Positions 19,647 to 29,084 of a stretch of DNA of 64,000 nt are shown piece by piece; position 1 is the first letter of the stretch, and each line of letters opens with the position of its first letter. The notes beneath the pieces were generated by a model. That model was not told the origin of the DNA, did not search any database, and saw nothing but the letters and a program-made list of their open reading frames with translations. The translations under genes and the position numbers were made by a program. Source of the DNA: Gammaproteobacteria bacterium (GTDB taxonomy: Bacteria > Pseudomonadota > Gammaproteobacteria > Nitrosococcales > Methylophagaceae); assembly GCA_029248745.1 (NCBI GenBank), contig JAQWIT010000010.1:62001-126000 (forward strand), in the 5' to 3' direction.

Positions 19647-20072
19647 TTATATTTTATGGCTTTCGAGTTCGTAACCGCGTTGTTGATAAAATCGGTAGCG
19701 TTCACGGCCTTGTGTTTTGGTGTCGTTATCATCATTGATAAATTCTGCAACGCGTTCGAATTGGCTAAAAAAGGGGGGATGCTCTGGACTTAAATTTATC
19801 AATAAATTCATCAAGCGAGGTGGCTTGCTGTCATGACCGATCAATACAGGACAGTCTTCTTGTCCTGGTTCATGGGACATTTGATGTGGGACAAAGCTAT
19901 CAGCTCTATATGTCCATAGAAGCTCGTCGAGTTGTTCTGCTTCTCGGACATTGTTTGTGTGGACGTAGATATGGTGACCTTGGGTGTAGGCTTTTTCTAT
20001 CAACCGGCAAGCGAAGACTTGCCGATCATATTCTTGTTCACCTTTTAGGATATAAAAACTAATTCGTGTCAT
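19647..20072 (-). CDS. holC: DNA polymerase III chi subunit
   Basis: The 141-residue protein matches HolC length and pattern: TRISFYILKGEQEYDRQVFACRLIEKAYTQGHHIYVHT, LDELLWTYRADSFVPH, CPVLIGHD and a terminal RERYRFYQQRGYELESHKI. Chi links the clamp-loader complex to SSB at the replication fork. It lies 14 bases after pepA on the minus strand, and valS follows. The family is variable, but the sequence pattern together with pepA-holC-valS synteny makes the call secure. Confidence 0.94.
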   Translation of the reverse strand: MTRISFYILKGEQEYDRQVFACRLIEKAYTQGHHIYVHTNNVREAEQLDELLWTYRADSFVPHQMSHEPGQEDCPVLIGHDSKPPRLMNLLINLSPEHPPFFSQFERVAEFINDDNDTKTQGRERYRFYQQRGYELESHKI

Positions 20073-20086
20073 TAGTGTGATTACAG

Positions 20087-21577
20087 TTAGTTTTTGTTAG
20101 CAATCCGGTTGAGGAGGTATTGAACTAGCATAGGGACAGGACGACCTGTCGCGCCTTTAGCTTTACCTCCACTTTTCCATGCTGTGCCAGCAATGTCGAG
20201 GTGTGCCCAAGTATATTTTTCGGTGAAACGTGATAAGAAACAGGCGGCTGTCACACTGCCTGCTTCCTTACCACCAATATTGGCGATATCAGCAAAGTTG
20301 CTGTCTAGTTGTTCTTGGTATTCATCCCATAATGGCAATTGCCAAGCTTTATCATCGCTATCACGGCCAGCTTGTAATAAATCATCTGCCAGATCTTGGT
20401 CATTTGACATTAAGCCTGTTGTTTTACTGCCTAGGGCGACGATAATGGCCCCGGTCAGTGTGGCAATATCGATGACGACTTCTGGATTAAAGCGTTCACT
20501 GTAGGTGAGCGCATCACAGAGTATTAAGCGCCCTTCAGCATCTGTGTTGAGAATTTCAATGGTTTTACCTGCCATGCTGATGACAATATCCCCCGGTTTG
20601 TTCGCATCACCATCAGGCATGTTTTCTGAACTGGGCACGACACCGACGACATTGATGGGTAAATTGAGTTCTGCGATAGCTGAGATAGTACCAAAAACAC
20701 TGGCACTGCCACACATGTCATATTTCATTTCATCCATACCTGCGGCTGGCTTAAGGGAAATACCACCGGCATCGAAGGTGAGTCCTTTACCGACTAAAAC
20801 AACAGGTTTTGCGTCTCCAGCACCTTGGTAGTTCATTGTGATGAGCTTGGCCGGTTGGCGACTGCCTCGCGAAACTGATAGTAAGGAACCCATACCAAGC
20901 TCAGCCATTTTATCTTCATCAAGAATTGTGGTGGTGACAGCATCATATTGTTGGCCTAGTTTGATGGCTTGTTCTGCAAGGTAAGTCGGTGTGCAGACAT
21001 TGCCTGGTAAGTTACCTAGTTCCTTGGCGAGACTCATTCCATCGGCAATGGCTTTACCGTGGGCTATTGCTTGTGAAAGTTCATCTTTGCTCGCGGCATA
21101 GAAAGAGACTGATGCAATAGGATTACCTCTGGGTTTTGCTTCACTTTTTGTCGCGGTGTATTGATACAGACTTGCTTCAGCAGCCGTAACTGCCTGAGTG
21201 ACAAGCCATTGTGCTGAACGGTTATTTACGTTGATGTCTGTTAAATAGGCTGAGGCTCTGGTAGCGGCTGAATCATCAAGTGTTTTGATGATAGTGTTTA
21301 TTAGAGTATTGTAATCATTTTCTTTAATGCCTGTCTGATCACCTGCACCAACAAGTAAGACGCGAGGGCTTGCGATGTTATTTAAATCTTGTAGTAATAG
21401 CGTTTGACCGACTTTGCCTGTAATATCACCTCGGTCTATGTAGTGTTGTATTTGTCCGTTGCTGCTTTCATTGAGTTCATTGGCACTGGAGCTGAGTTGA
21501 CCTTGATTGAAAACGGCAACGACGACACAGTCTGTTTGTTCTGATGAGGCTGTGTTGGTTGTGACAAAATACTGCAT
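20087..21577 (-). CDS. pepA: Leucyl aminopeptidase (cytosol aminopeptidase)
   Basis: The 496-residue M17 metallopeptidase starts at ATG 21577, which has GGAG six bases upstream; an in-frame start at 21622 would add 15 residues and is not needed. The C-terminal catalytic domain has VLVGKGLTFDAGGISLKPA (metal Lys and Asp), MKYDMCGSASVFG, NTDAEGRLILCDALTY with the NTDAEGR signature, and VIDIATLTGA. The N-terminal domain is typical of PepA. It removes N-terminal residues from peptides, and in E. coli also acts as a DNA-binding protein in Xer recombination. It is divergent from lptF, the conserved arrangement. Confidence 0.97.
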   Translation of the reverse strand: MQYFVTTNTASSEQTDCVVVAVFNQGQLSSSANELNESSNGQIQHYIDRGDITGKVGQTLLLQDLNNIASPRVLLVGAGDQTGIKENDYNTLINTIIKTLDDSAATRASAYLTDINVNNRSAQWLVTQAVTAAEASLYQYTATKSEAKPRGNPIASVSFYAASKDELSQAIAHGKAIADGMSLAKELGNLPGNVCTPTYLAEQAIKLGQQYDAVTTTILDEDKMAELGMGSLLSVSRGSRQPAKLITMNYQGAGDAKPVVLVGKGLTFDAGGISLKPAAGMDEMKYDMCGSASVFGTISAIAELNLPINVVGVVPSSENMPDGDANKPGDIVISMAGKTIEILNTDAEGRLILCDALTYSERFNPEVVIDIATLTGAIIVALGSKTTGLMSNDQDLADDLLQAGRDSDDKAWQLPLWDEYQEQLDSNFADIANIGGKEAGSVTAACFLSRFTEKYTWAHLDIAGTAWKSGGKAKGATGRPVPMLVQYLLNRIANKN

Positions 21578-21726
21578 TGATTTCTCCTCTGTAGTAGATG
21601 GCGTAGATGATTTAGACTGCAAAGATACTTTGCACTATGACATCAACGTTTAACTAGATTTATGACTGTTAAAGCAATTCATTTGTTTTAATTTGGTATG
21701 ACTATTGTAACGAAGACAATTAAATA

Positions 21727-22860
21727 ATGCCTGTTAATCGTAAAATTATTCCAACTGTTTTTTCAGTTGTTGACCGCTATTTGCTACGTGAGTTTAGTTT
21801 GACCTTACTAGCTGTGATAGGAGTATTGTGGCTGATTTATATTACGACGCGGTTTGCACGTTACCTAGCCCAAGCGGCAGCCGGGAATTTACCCAGTGAC
21901 GTTATTTTCACATTACTGGGCTATAGCTCTTTAGGTGCATTGTCTTTGCTGTTACCAATTGGTGCTTTTCTGGCTGTGATGCTGGCTTTGGGGCGTATGA
22001 ATACGGATAACGAGCTGACTATCATGGCAGCTTGTGGTATTTCATGCCAACGACTGATGCGCAATATAGCTTTGTTTTCAGGCACGATTGCTGTGGTTGT
22101 GGCTTTACTGTCTTTGATTATCGTGCCTGATGTACTTTCAGGACGTTATGAGTTAGAACAAAAGGCGAAGATAGCAGCTGACACAACGGGTTTAGTGGCG
22201 GGTAGCTTTAAGGAAAGTCGTGATGGCAGCTGGACTTTTTATTCTCAAGGTTTAACGAATGATAAACAGAAAATGGAAAATGTGTTTATTGAGATCCATA
22301 AAGGTCAAAGGCCGCTGGTTTTTAGAGCAGAACAAGGCCGGTTTGACATTGACCCCGCAACGGGTAATAAATATTTGATTTTGGATAATGGCTATCGTTA
22401 TGAAGGGCAGGCAGGAGATAGAGATTATGTTATCGCTGAGTTTGTTAGTCATAGTCTACTGGTTGAAAAAGGAGGAGAGAAGCAAACGCGTGAGCGTCAT
22501 AAATCTTTGCCGACAGGTCAATTATGGGAACGCGGCCGTGACAAAGATTTAGCTGAGATCCAATGGCGTGTTGCGATGCCTATCATGGCTATAGTTTTAT
22601 GCTTTTATGCCATGGTATTTGCAGATGCGGGTCCAAGAAAAGGACGTTATGCAGGCCTATTGCCAGCGGTTCTGACCTATATTGTTTATAGTAATTTGTT
22701 GGGTGTAACCCGGGCTTGGATTGCTAAGGGTGTTTTGCCTGTTTGGTTGGGTAGTATTTGGGTCCATATTCTAATGAGTGTTGTATTGCTTCTGCTGTTT
22801 AATAAACAAAAGATCCAGCATGCTTGGCGTCAACGGCAGGTGATAGGCGTGTCTGCATGA
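21727..22860 (+). CDS. lptF: LPS export ABC transporter permease LptF
   Basis: The 377-residue inner-membrane protein has the YjgP/YjgQ pattern. Three N-terminal membrane helices (DRYLLREFSLTLLAVIGVLW, SLGALSLLLPIGAFLAVML, and the helix after CQRLMRNIALFSGTIAVVVA) are followed by a periplasmic beta-jellyroll domain (about 130-270) and three C-terminal helices. LGRMNTDNELTIMAACGIS is the coupling segment towards LptB. It extracts LPS from the inner membrane with LptG, LptB and LptC. Its stop overlaps the lptG start (ATGA). It is divergent from pepA. Confidence 0.96.
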   Translation: MPVNRKIIPTVFSVVDRYLLREFSLTLLAVIGVLWLIYITTRFARYLAQAAAGNLPSDVIFTLLGYSSLGALSLLLPIGAFLAVMLALGRMNTDNELTIMAACGISCQRLMRNIALFSGTIAVVVALLSLIIVPDVLSGRYELEQKAKIAADTTGLVAGSFKESRDGSWTFYSQGLTNDKQKMENVFIEIHKGQRPLVFRAEQGRFDIDPATGNKYLILDNGYRYEGQAGDRDYVIAEFVSHSLLVEKGGEKQTRERHKSLPTGQLWERGRDKDLAEIQWRVAMPIMAIVLCFYAMVFADAGPRKGRYAGLLPAVLTYIVYSNLLGVTRAWIAKGVLPVWLGSIWVHILMSVVLLLLFNKQKIQHAWRQRQVIGVSA

Positions 22861-23921
22861 CGATACTTCAGCGTTATATTGCTCAGGCTATTTTAACGAG
22901 TACGGGACTGGTCTTGCTAGTTCTGTTAGGTCTTTATACCTTCATGGATTTTATCGTCGAAATAGAAGATGTTGGTAAGGGACAATATCAATTGACTGAC
23001 GTATTGGCTTATTTAGCTTTGTCGATGCCAAAACGGATTTATGAATTACTACCGATAGCGGCTTTATTAGGGAGTGTGCTCGGCTTAGGAAATATGGCCA
23101 GTCAAAGTGAATTGGTCGTAATGCGTGCTGCTGGTATATCTATTGAGGGTATCAATAAAGCGGTGATGTTTGTCGCTATTGGTTTGATGCTGTTGGCCTT
23201 GTTTGTAGGTGAAGTGATTCGGCCTCCGGCAGAACAGTCTGCACGTGAACTGCAATCTATGGCGCAGACAGGTACGGTGGGTTCGCGTTCAGATAATGGT
23301 TTTTGGACACGCGATGGCACACACTTTAATCACATAGACCGGATATTGCCTGATGGTCGTTTCGCAGGTGTGTCTATCTATGTATTTGATGATCAAAATC
23401 GCCTTCGTGTTGTAACGAAAGCGAAAGAAGCAAGTTATGATGGTGAGCAATGGATTTTGTCGGGTGTTACTCAGAGTAATCTCGACAAAGAAGGGGTCTC
23501 AGTGAAGGCTGTTGAATATGCAAAATGGCGTTCTCAGCTCAACCCTGGATTACTGAATGTGGTCGTTGTACCACCTGAGTTTTTACCTGTTTGGTCTTTG
23601 ATTGAGTATATTCGTTACCTAAAAATCAATCATCAGTCAGTGGGGCAATATCAGATGGCTTTTTGGATGAAAGTCATGATGCCATTAAGTTCTGCTGTTA
23701 TGGTGTTTTTAGCCGTTCCTTTTGTTTTTGGTCCATTACGGTCAACGCCCATTGGTGCTCGTATTTTAGTGGGGGCTTTGGTTGGAATCGGTTTTCATCT
23801 ATTTAACCAGAGCTTTCAGCATATTGGATTGGTGTTTGGCGTATTGCCTTGGTTAGCTGCTTCACTACCCACATTCCTATTTGCTGTTGTAGGTTATTAT
23901 TGGATGAATAAGATTGAATAG
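22857..23921 (+). CDS. lptG: LPS export ABC transporter permease LptG
   Basis: The 354-residue protein starts at ATG 22857, overlapping the lptF stop by 4 bases; an upstream in-frame start at 22824 would lie inside lptF. It has the same six-helix plus periplasmic domain layout as LptF: LQRYIAQAILTSTGLVLLVLLGLYTFMDF, PKRIYELLPIAALLGSVLGLG, SQSELVVMRAAGIS (coupling helix), and VPFVFGPLRSTPIGARILVG in the C-terminal half. It partners LptF. A strong terminator follows 22 bases after the stop, closing the two-gene operon. Confidence 0.96.
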   Translation: MTILQRYIAQAILTSTGLVLLVLLGLYTFMDFIVEIEDVGKGQYQLTDVLAYLALSMPKRIYELLPIAALLGSVLGLGNMASQSELVVMRAAGISIEGINKAVMFVAIGLMLLALFVGEVIRPPAEQSARELQSMAQTGTVGSRSDNGFWTRDGTHFNHIDRILPDGRFAGVSIYVFDDQNRLRVVTKAKEASYDGEQWILSGVTQSNLDKEGVSVKAVEYAKWRSQLNPGLLNVVVVPPEFLPVWSLIEYIRYLKINHQSVGQYQMAFWMKVMMPLSSAVMVFLAVPFVFGPLRSTPIGARILVGALVGIGFHLFNQSFQHIGLVFGVLPWLAASLPTFLFAVVGYYWMNKIE

Positions 23922-23943
23922 AAAATTACAAGCTTAAGAAATG

Positions 23944-23981
23944 AAAAAAGGGTCAGTGAGTTTAGTCACTGACCCTTTTTT
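23944..23981. terminator. Bidirectional terminator between lptG and the tRNA-Ala/tRNA-Glu operon
   Basis: A 10-base stem GGGTCAGTGA/TCACTGACCC with A and T runs on either side ends lptFG on the plus strand and the tRNA transcript on the minus strand. Confidence 0.93.
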
Positions 23982-23984
23982 ATA

Positions 23985-24060
23985 TGGCGTCCCCAGGGGG
24001 GTTCGAACCCCCGTTACCGCCGTGAAAGGGCGGTGTCCTAGGCCTCTAGACGATGGGGAC
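23985..24060 (-). tRNA. tRNA-Glu(TTC)
   Basis: Read on the minus strand, the 76-base gene has a complete cloverleaf: acceptor GTCCCCA/TGGGGAC, anticodon loop CTTTCAC with anticodon TTC, T loop GGTTCGAACC, and an encoded CCA end. It follows tRNA-Ala in the same transcript. It is the substrate of TruD, encoded at the left of this window. Confidence 0.98.
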
Positions 24061-24081
24061 CTAAAACAGTGCTTTGTATAC

Positions 24082-24157
<76 letters not shown>

Positions 24158-24171
24158 GAAAGCAAGCGCAT

Positions 24172-24200
24172 ACTATAGGGATTTCAATTTGGGCTGTCAA
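24172..24200 (-). promoter_or_regulatory. Promoter of the tRNA-Ala/tRNA-Glu operon
   Basis: On the minus strand TTGACA (24195-24200) and TATAGT (24172-24177) are separated by exactly 17 bases. The GC-rich discriminator before the tRNA 5' end is typical of stringently controlled stable-RNA promoters. Confidence 0.85.
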
Positions 24201-24439
24201 CAAATAGTTTTAAAACATTTCCGGTTTTCTAAGCTAAACAACGGGCAAGGGTAGTAGTTGGTATTAAGTACTGTTTATAAAGTTTCTGTAAGTGGTTGAT
24301 ATTACTATTTCATCGAGTATAAGGAGCTCATATAGTTTTGCTAAATTTGCTGTCAGCGTCTTTCTATGAGATAAATTGTAATGTATTTATCATTTAGTTC
24401 TGCCTAATTTAGGGCAAGGAGTTTACCTTGAGGGGTGGC

Positions 24440-26704
24440 ATGCGCAAACTGATTGCTTTTTCGACGGTCACGTTATCTTGTTTTAGCGTGCCCGTTTTTG
24501 CTGAACTTAACGAGTGGCAGCATTGTGATCTAGCACGCGGTGTTACGTTTTTAACTTATGTTGCTCCAAGTGATAATGAGCTAGTCGATGTGCAAGCAGA
24601 TAGTGCGCAATTGGTTGGTGAAGGAACCTCTATTTTTAGTGGTAATGTGGTTGTGACACGCGGTGGCCGTGAGTTAACAGCAGAAAGAGCAACATATAAT
24701 CAAACATCTGGCACTGTTACAGCTCGAAATAAAATACGTTTGCGTGATAGTGAAATTGTGCTGGATGCGGAACAAGCTGAGTGGTCGATGTTAAGTGATG
24801 AAGGGGCATCGATCGGCGTAGAGTATCATTTGCGCCAGAACCATGCTCGTGGCAAAGCGAATTATGCTTCTAAACAAGCTGCTGCAGAGACTCACTTACA
24901 ACACGCGAGTTACACCACCTGTGCGAAAGGAGATAACTTTTGGGATTTGCAGGCGACGACAGTTAGCTTAGACCACGAGGAAGCTGTTGGTACGGCAAAA
25001 GATGTCTTAGTTCGAATAAAAGATGTGCCCGTTTTTTATACACCGTACATTACCTTCCCACTGAACGATGAACGTAAATCAGGTTTTCTAGTTCCTTCTA
25101 TGGGTAGCAGCACTGAGACAGGTTTTGATCTGCAAACCCCTTACTATTGGAATATTTCACCGGGTCGCGATGCGACGATTACACCTCGTTATATGGCTGA
25201 GCGTGGCATACAGCTTAATGGTGAATATCGATACCTTTATGAAAGTGGCCATGGTGAAGTTCAAGTCGGGTTTTTAAACAGTGATGATTTAAGGAATAAT
25301 GGTGATGATATAAATCCATTTTATGGAGAAGATCGGAAGCATTTTACCTTTAAACATACCAGTACGTTTGAATCACGTTGGTCGAATGAGATCGATTACA
25401 ATTATGTTTCTGATGATGCCTATTTAGAAGACTTTGGATCCAATTTAACTTTAGCGAGTACAACGCATCTCAATCGACGTTTCAATTTAAGATATGGCGG
25501 TGATAATTGGCGTTTCACAGGTCGTTTACAAGGCTACCAAACGATTACTGGTGCTCAAAAACACTACCAGCGGTTACCACAGTTGATTTTGGAAGGCAGT
25601 TATCCAGATCAGGCTTTGGGTTTGAGTTATGGTTTGCGAACAGAATATTCAGACTTCGACCATGATATAAGGGTTGATGGACAACGGTTTGATATAGAAC
25701 CTTCAGTCAGCTTACCTTTACAAACTGCGTCGACATTTTTTACACCTCGGGTTGCAGTTAAGTACACGCAATACCGCTTGGATGAAAATGATGACACGAT
25801 TACCAATGATTCACCCAGTAGGACGCTACCGTTTGTTAGCGTTGACAGTGGTGTGTTTTTTGAACGCGATATGACTCTTTCTGATACTAATTACATTCAG
25901 ACATTAGAGCCACGGGCTTTTTATCTATATATTCCAGAGCGGAATCAGGGTGATATCCCCATTTTTGATAGTAGTTTACGGACATTTAATTTCGGGCAGC
26001 TATTTTCACATGACCGTTTTTCCGGAACTGACCGTGTAGGTGATGCTAATCAATTATCGTTGGCTGTGACATCCCGGGTACTTGATGCACAAACAGGTCG
26101 TGAAAAATTCAGGGTGAGTTTGGGGCAAATTCAGTATTTTCGTGATCGTGATGTAGTGTTACCCAGAGGTACAGAAGGCACGAGATCGGGTTCTGATTTT
26201 GTAGCGGAAGTGGCTGCTGAGGTGGCAAAGAATTGGACTGCACGAGGTGAAATACAGTGGAGTGAGAACTGGGATGCGTCTAACTATTCAGCAGCTCAAG
26301 TGCGCTACCGGAGTGATGATGGCAAAATATTAAACTTGTCTCATCGTTATCGCCGTGATGATGAGTCGACACCAGAAGGACCTGAGGATGATGAGTTGAC
26401 ACCAAAAGGACTCGAGCAAGTTGATGTCTCTGGTCGTTTGCCTCTGAATAAACAATGGAGTGTGGTAGGGCGTTATTACCGTTCTATTCGCGATGGGAAA
26501 TTATTAGAAGGCTTGGCAGGTGTTGAATATCAGAGTTGTTGCTGGTCTACTCGCCTTGTTGTACGTGACTATATTAATGATGTGTCTGATGAAGATAGGA
26601 ACTTAGCTATTTTGTTACAGATAGAACTAAAAGGTTTGGGTAACTTTGGTCAAAAAACGGATTCATTATTAGAGAAGAGCATTTTAGGTTTTGACGCTGA
26701 TTAG
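24440..26704 (+). CDS. lptD: LPS-assembly outer-membrane protein LptD
   Basis: The 754-residue protein (E. coli 784) begins with a signal peptide MRKLIAFSTVTLSCFSVPVFA, then an N-terminal periplasmic OstA domain at about 45-170 (VQADSAQLVGEGTSIFSGNVVVTRG). A large beta-barrel starting near LNDERKSGFLVPSMGSS follows. Cysteines near the N terminus (HC in the first 35 residues), TTC at about 165 and the SCC pair near residue 700 are the disulfide set that LptD needs. ATG 24440 has AGGGGT upstream; an in-frame TTG lies 12 bases earlier. It inserts LPS into the outer leaflet together with LptE. surA, its folding chaperone, follows, the classical lptD-surA-pdxA-ksgA order. Confidence 0.97.
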   Translation: MRKLIAFSTVTLSCFSVPVFAELNEWQHCDLARGVTFLTYVAPSDNELVDVQADSAQLVGEGTSIFSGNVVVTRGGRELTAERATYNQTSGTVTARNKIRLRDSEIVLDAEQAEWSMLSDEGASIGVEYHLRQNHARGKANYASKQAAAETHLQHASYTTCAKGDNFWDLQATTVSLDHEEAVGTAKDVLVRIKDVPVFYTPYITFPLNDERKSGFLVPSMGSSTETGFDLQTPYYWNISPGRDATITPRYMAERGIQLNGEYRYLYESGHGEVQVGFLNSDDLRNNGDDINPFYGEDRKHFTFKHTSTFESRWSNEIDYNYVSDDAYLEDFGSNLTLASTTHLNRRFNLRYGGDNWRFTGRLQGYQTITGAQKHYQRLPQLILEGSYPDQALGLSYGLRTEYSDFDHDIRVDGQRFDIEPSVSLPLQTASTFFTPRVAVKYTQYRLDENDDTITNDSPSRTLPFVSVDSGVFFERDMTLSDTNYIQTLEPRAFYLYIPERNQGDIPIFDSSLRTFNFGQLFSHDRFSGTDRVGDANQLSLAVTSRVLDAQTGREKFRVSLGQIQYFRDRDVVLPRGTEGTRSGSDFVAEVAAEVAKNWTARGEIQWSENWDASNYSAAQVRYRSDDGKILNLSHRYRRDDESTPEGPEDDELTPKGLEQVDVSGRLPLNKQWSVVGRYYRSIRDGKLLEGLAGVEYQSCCWSTRLVVRDYINDVSDEDRNLAILLQIELKGLGNFGQKTDSLLEKSILGFDAD

Positions 26705-26826
26705 TTAGCGAATAGAGCAGCACTTAGTGTGCGATGATAGTGTCATTTTAGCAGTTAAGTGGTATCTGATGACGGACTGTTAATAGTAAGAAACGATACC
26801 ACACTTATATTTTATTAGGTTTTTCA

Positions 26827-28092
26827 ATGATTAGATTTTTATGTTTATCCTTATTGATGATGACATCAGTTTGGGCACAACCTATGGATCGTATTGTAGC
26901 GGTCGTAAACGATGAAGTTGTGTTAGAGAGTGAACTGATAGAGATGGCGCAGACTATCAGTCTACAGCTCCGAAAAAGGCAGGTGGCTATACCGCCACGT
27001 GATGTATTTATCTCACAGGTTCTTGAACGCTTGATTGTGAAGAAGTTACAAATACAGACAGCGATACGTATCGGCATTCGTCTGGGAGATGACGATTTGA
27101 ACACATCGATTCAACGAATTGCTAAAAATAATAGTATGACCTTGACTCAGTTTCGTGATGTTCTCGAACGAGATGGATACGACTACACTGCATTTCGAGA
27201 ATCTATTCGTGAAGATATGATTGTTAGCCGGCTTAATAAGGTTCAAGTAGGCGATAAAATCATCGTATCAGATAGAGAAATTGATAATTTCCTGGCTACA
27301 CAAGCCATGCAAGGTGGCAGTCAAGATGCTTATCGCTTATTACATATCTTAATCAGTGTTCCAGAGGCTGCGAGTCCTGAAGAAATACAGGTGGCAGAAG
27401 CGAAGCTAGCAAAAATACAATTATTACTTGAGAAAGGGGGCAATTTTTCTGATATTGCCTCGGGTTACTCAGATGCTCAAAATGCCTTAGAAGGAGGCGA
27501 GTTAGGTTGGCGTTTACAAGGCGAACTACCGAGTTTGTTTGCGACTGTAGTGCCGTCTTTAGCGGTCTCTGAGGTGAGTGATGTCATTCGTGGTGGTGGC
27601 GGTTTTCATTTGGTCAAACTAGCGGATAAGAAGAGTCAAGAAGAGCATATGGTTAAGCAAACCAGTGCGAGTCATATTTTAATCAAAACGAATGATATTG
27701 TCAGTGACGAAGATGCAGAAAGTAGACTAAACACATTGAGAGTGCGCGTTGAGAATGGTGAAGACTTTGCAGAGTTAGCACGAGCACACTCTGATGATAT
27801 GGTATCCGCACTTCGTGGAGGTGGTTTGGGCTGGGCAACCCCGGGTATGATGGTGCCTGAGTTCGAAAAGCAAATGAATGCACTGACTGATAATGAAATG
27901 AGTGACGTATTTAAAAGCCGCTTTGGCTGGCATCTTATATTGCTGCATGAGCGTCGTGAGCAAAATATGGCTGAAGAATATAAACGCAGTAAGGCGCGTG
28001 AACAAATTCATAGTCGTCGCATGGCTGAAGAATTAGAAGCTTGGACAAGACAGCTTCGTGATGAAGCTTATGTTGAGTATCGTAATCTTTGA
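26827..28092 (+). CDS. surA: Periplasmic chaperone and peptidyl-prolyl isomerase SurA
   Basis: The 421-residue protein has a signal peptide (MIRFLCLSLLMMTSVWAQ) and the SurA N-terminal domain (DRIVAVVNDEVVLESEL). Two parvulin domains follow, at about 165-270 (YRLLHILISVPE, GGELGWR) and 275-375 (SASHILIKT, ALRGGGLGWATPGMMVPEFE), and then a C-terminal helix. It escorts outer-membrane proteins such as LptD to the BAM machinery. The TTG start of pdxA overlaps its TGA stop, so the genes are coupled. The 122-base gap from lptD contains no clear terminator. Confidence 0.97.
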   Translation: MIRFLCLSLLMMTSVWAQPMDRIVAVVNDEVVLESELIEMAQTISLQLRKRQVAIPPRDVFISQVLERLIVKKLQIQTAIRIGIRLGDDDLNTSIQRIAKNNSMTLTQFRDVLERDGYDYTAFRESIREDMIVSRLNKVQVGDKIIVSDREIDNFLATQAMQGGSQDAYRLLHILISVPEAASPEEIQVAEAKLAKIQLLLEKGGNFSDIASGYSDAQNALEGGELGWRLQGELPSLFATVVPSLAVSEVSDVIRGGGGFHLVKLADKKSQEEHMVKQTSASHILIKTNDIVSDEDAESRLNTLRVRVENGEDFAELARAHSDDMVSALRGGGLGWATPGMMVPEFEKQMNALTDNEMSDVFKSRFGWHLILLHERREQNMAEEYKRSKAREQIHSRRMAEELEAWTRQLRDEAYVEYRNL

Positions 28093-29084
28093 GTGCTATT
28101 CCACGACTCGTTTTAACAGCTGGTGAGCCAGCAGGTATAGGACCGGATTTAGCAATAGAACTTGCTGAGCAGTATCAAGATTACGAGTTAATCGTGATTG
28201 CTGATCCGGCATTACTTTGGCAACGTGCCGAGCAATTGGGCAAAGTGATTGATTTTGAGTTGGTGGATCTCGATTTACCTCCAATAACGACAGCTGCTGG
28301 TGTGTTGCGATACCTTCCTGTTCAACTCGCTGAGCCGGTTGAACCGGGTGTATTGGATAAGCGTAATGCAGATTATGTGCTTCAGACAATATTGACGGCA
28401 CATCAGGGTTGTCAGTCTGGCCAATTTGATGCGATGGTGACCTGCCCCGTTCATAAAGGTGTCATAAATGACGCAGAAATTCCTTTTACTGGCCACACAG
28501 AGTTTTTAGCCGAACAATCGGGTGTTGAAAAAGTGGTGATGATGTTAGCTTGCGACTCATTGCGAGTAGCGTTGGCAACTACGCATTTACCTCTACGAGA
28601 GGTTAGCGATGCGATTACAACAACATCGCTGCATCAGATTCTTGATATTATCGAACAAGCGATGAAAACACAGTTTGGTATTGCAGAGCCAAATATTGCT
28701 GTATGTGGTTTGAATCCACATGCTGGAGAAGATGGACACTTAGGAAGTGAAGAAATAGATGTGATTGACCCCGTTATTGCATCTTTTCAAGAAAAAGGTT
28801 CAGCCGTCTCAGGTTCATGGCCTGCCGATACGATATTTTTGAAGGACCGACTTGAGAATATTGATGTCGTATTGGCAATGTATCATGATCAAGGTTTGCC
28901 GGTCTTAAAACATGCTGGCTTTTCAAGTGCAGTGAACATTACCTTGGGTCTGCCATATATTAGAACATCGGTTGACCATGGAACTGCACTTGATTTAGCC
29001 GCTTCTGGCTTAGCAAAATTGGGTAGTTTAGAGGCGGCACTCGCTATGGCACGGTCAATGATTGCTAGCCGAGGACGTGCGTAG
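28089..29084 (+). CDS. pdxA: 4-hydroxythreonine-4-phosphate dehydrogenase
   Basis: The 331-residue protein has the PdxA pattern LTAGEPAGIGPDLA at the N terminus, VTCPVHKGVINDA, FTGHTEFLA with a metal-binding histidine, CGLNPHAGEDGHLG and AMYHDQGLPVLKH with the other metal ligands, and TSVDHGTALDLA. It oxidises 4-phosphohydroxy-L-threonine in pyridoxal phosphate synthesis. The start is TTG 28089, overlapping the surA stop; no ATG near the N terminus preserves the family start MSAIPRLVLTAGEP. Its stop overlaps the ksgA GTG start (TAGTG). Confidence 0.96.
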   Translation: MSAIPRLVLTAGEPAGIGPDLAIELAEQYQDYELIVIADPALLWQRAEQLGKVIDFELVDLDLPPITTAAGVLRYLPVQLAEPVEPGVLDKRNADYVLQTILTAHQGCQSGQFDAMVTCPVHKGVINDAEIPFTGHTEFLAEQSGVEKVVMMLACDSLRVALATTHLPLREVSDAITTTSLHQILDIIEQAMKTQFGIAEPNIAVCGLNPHAGEDGHLGSEEIDVIDPVIASFQEKGSAVSGSWPADTIFLKDRLENIDVVLAMYHDQGLPVLKHAGFSSAVNITLGLPYIRTSVDHGTALDLAASGLAKLGSLEAALAMARSMIASRGRA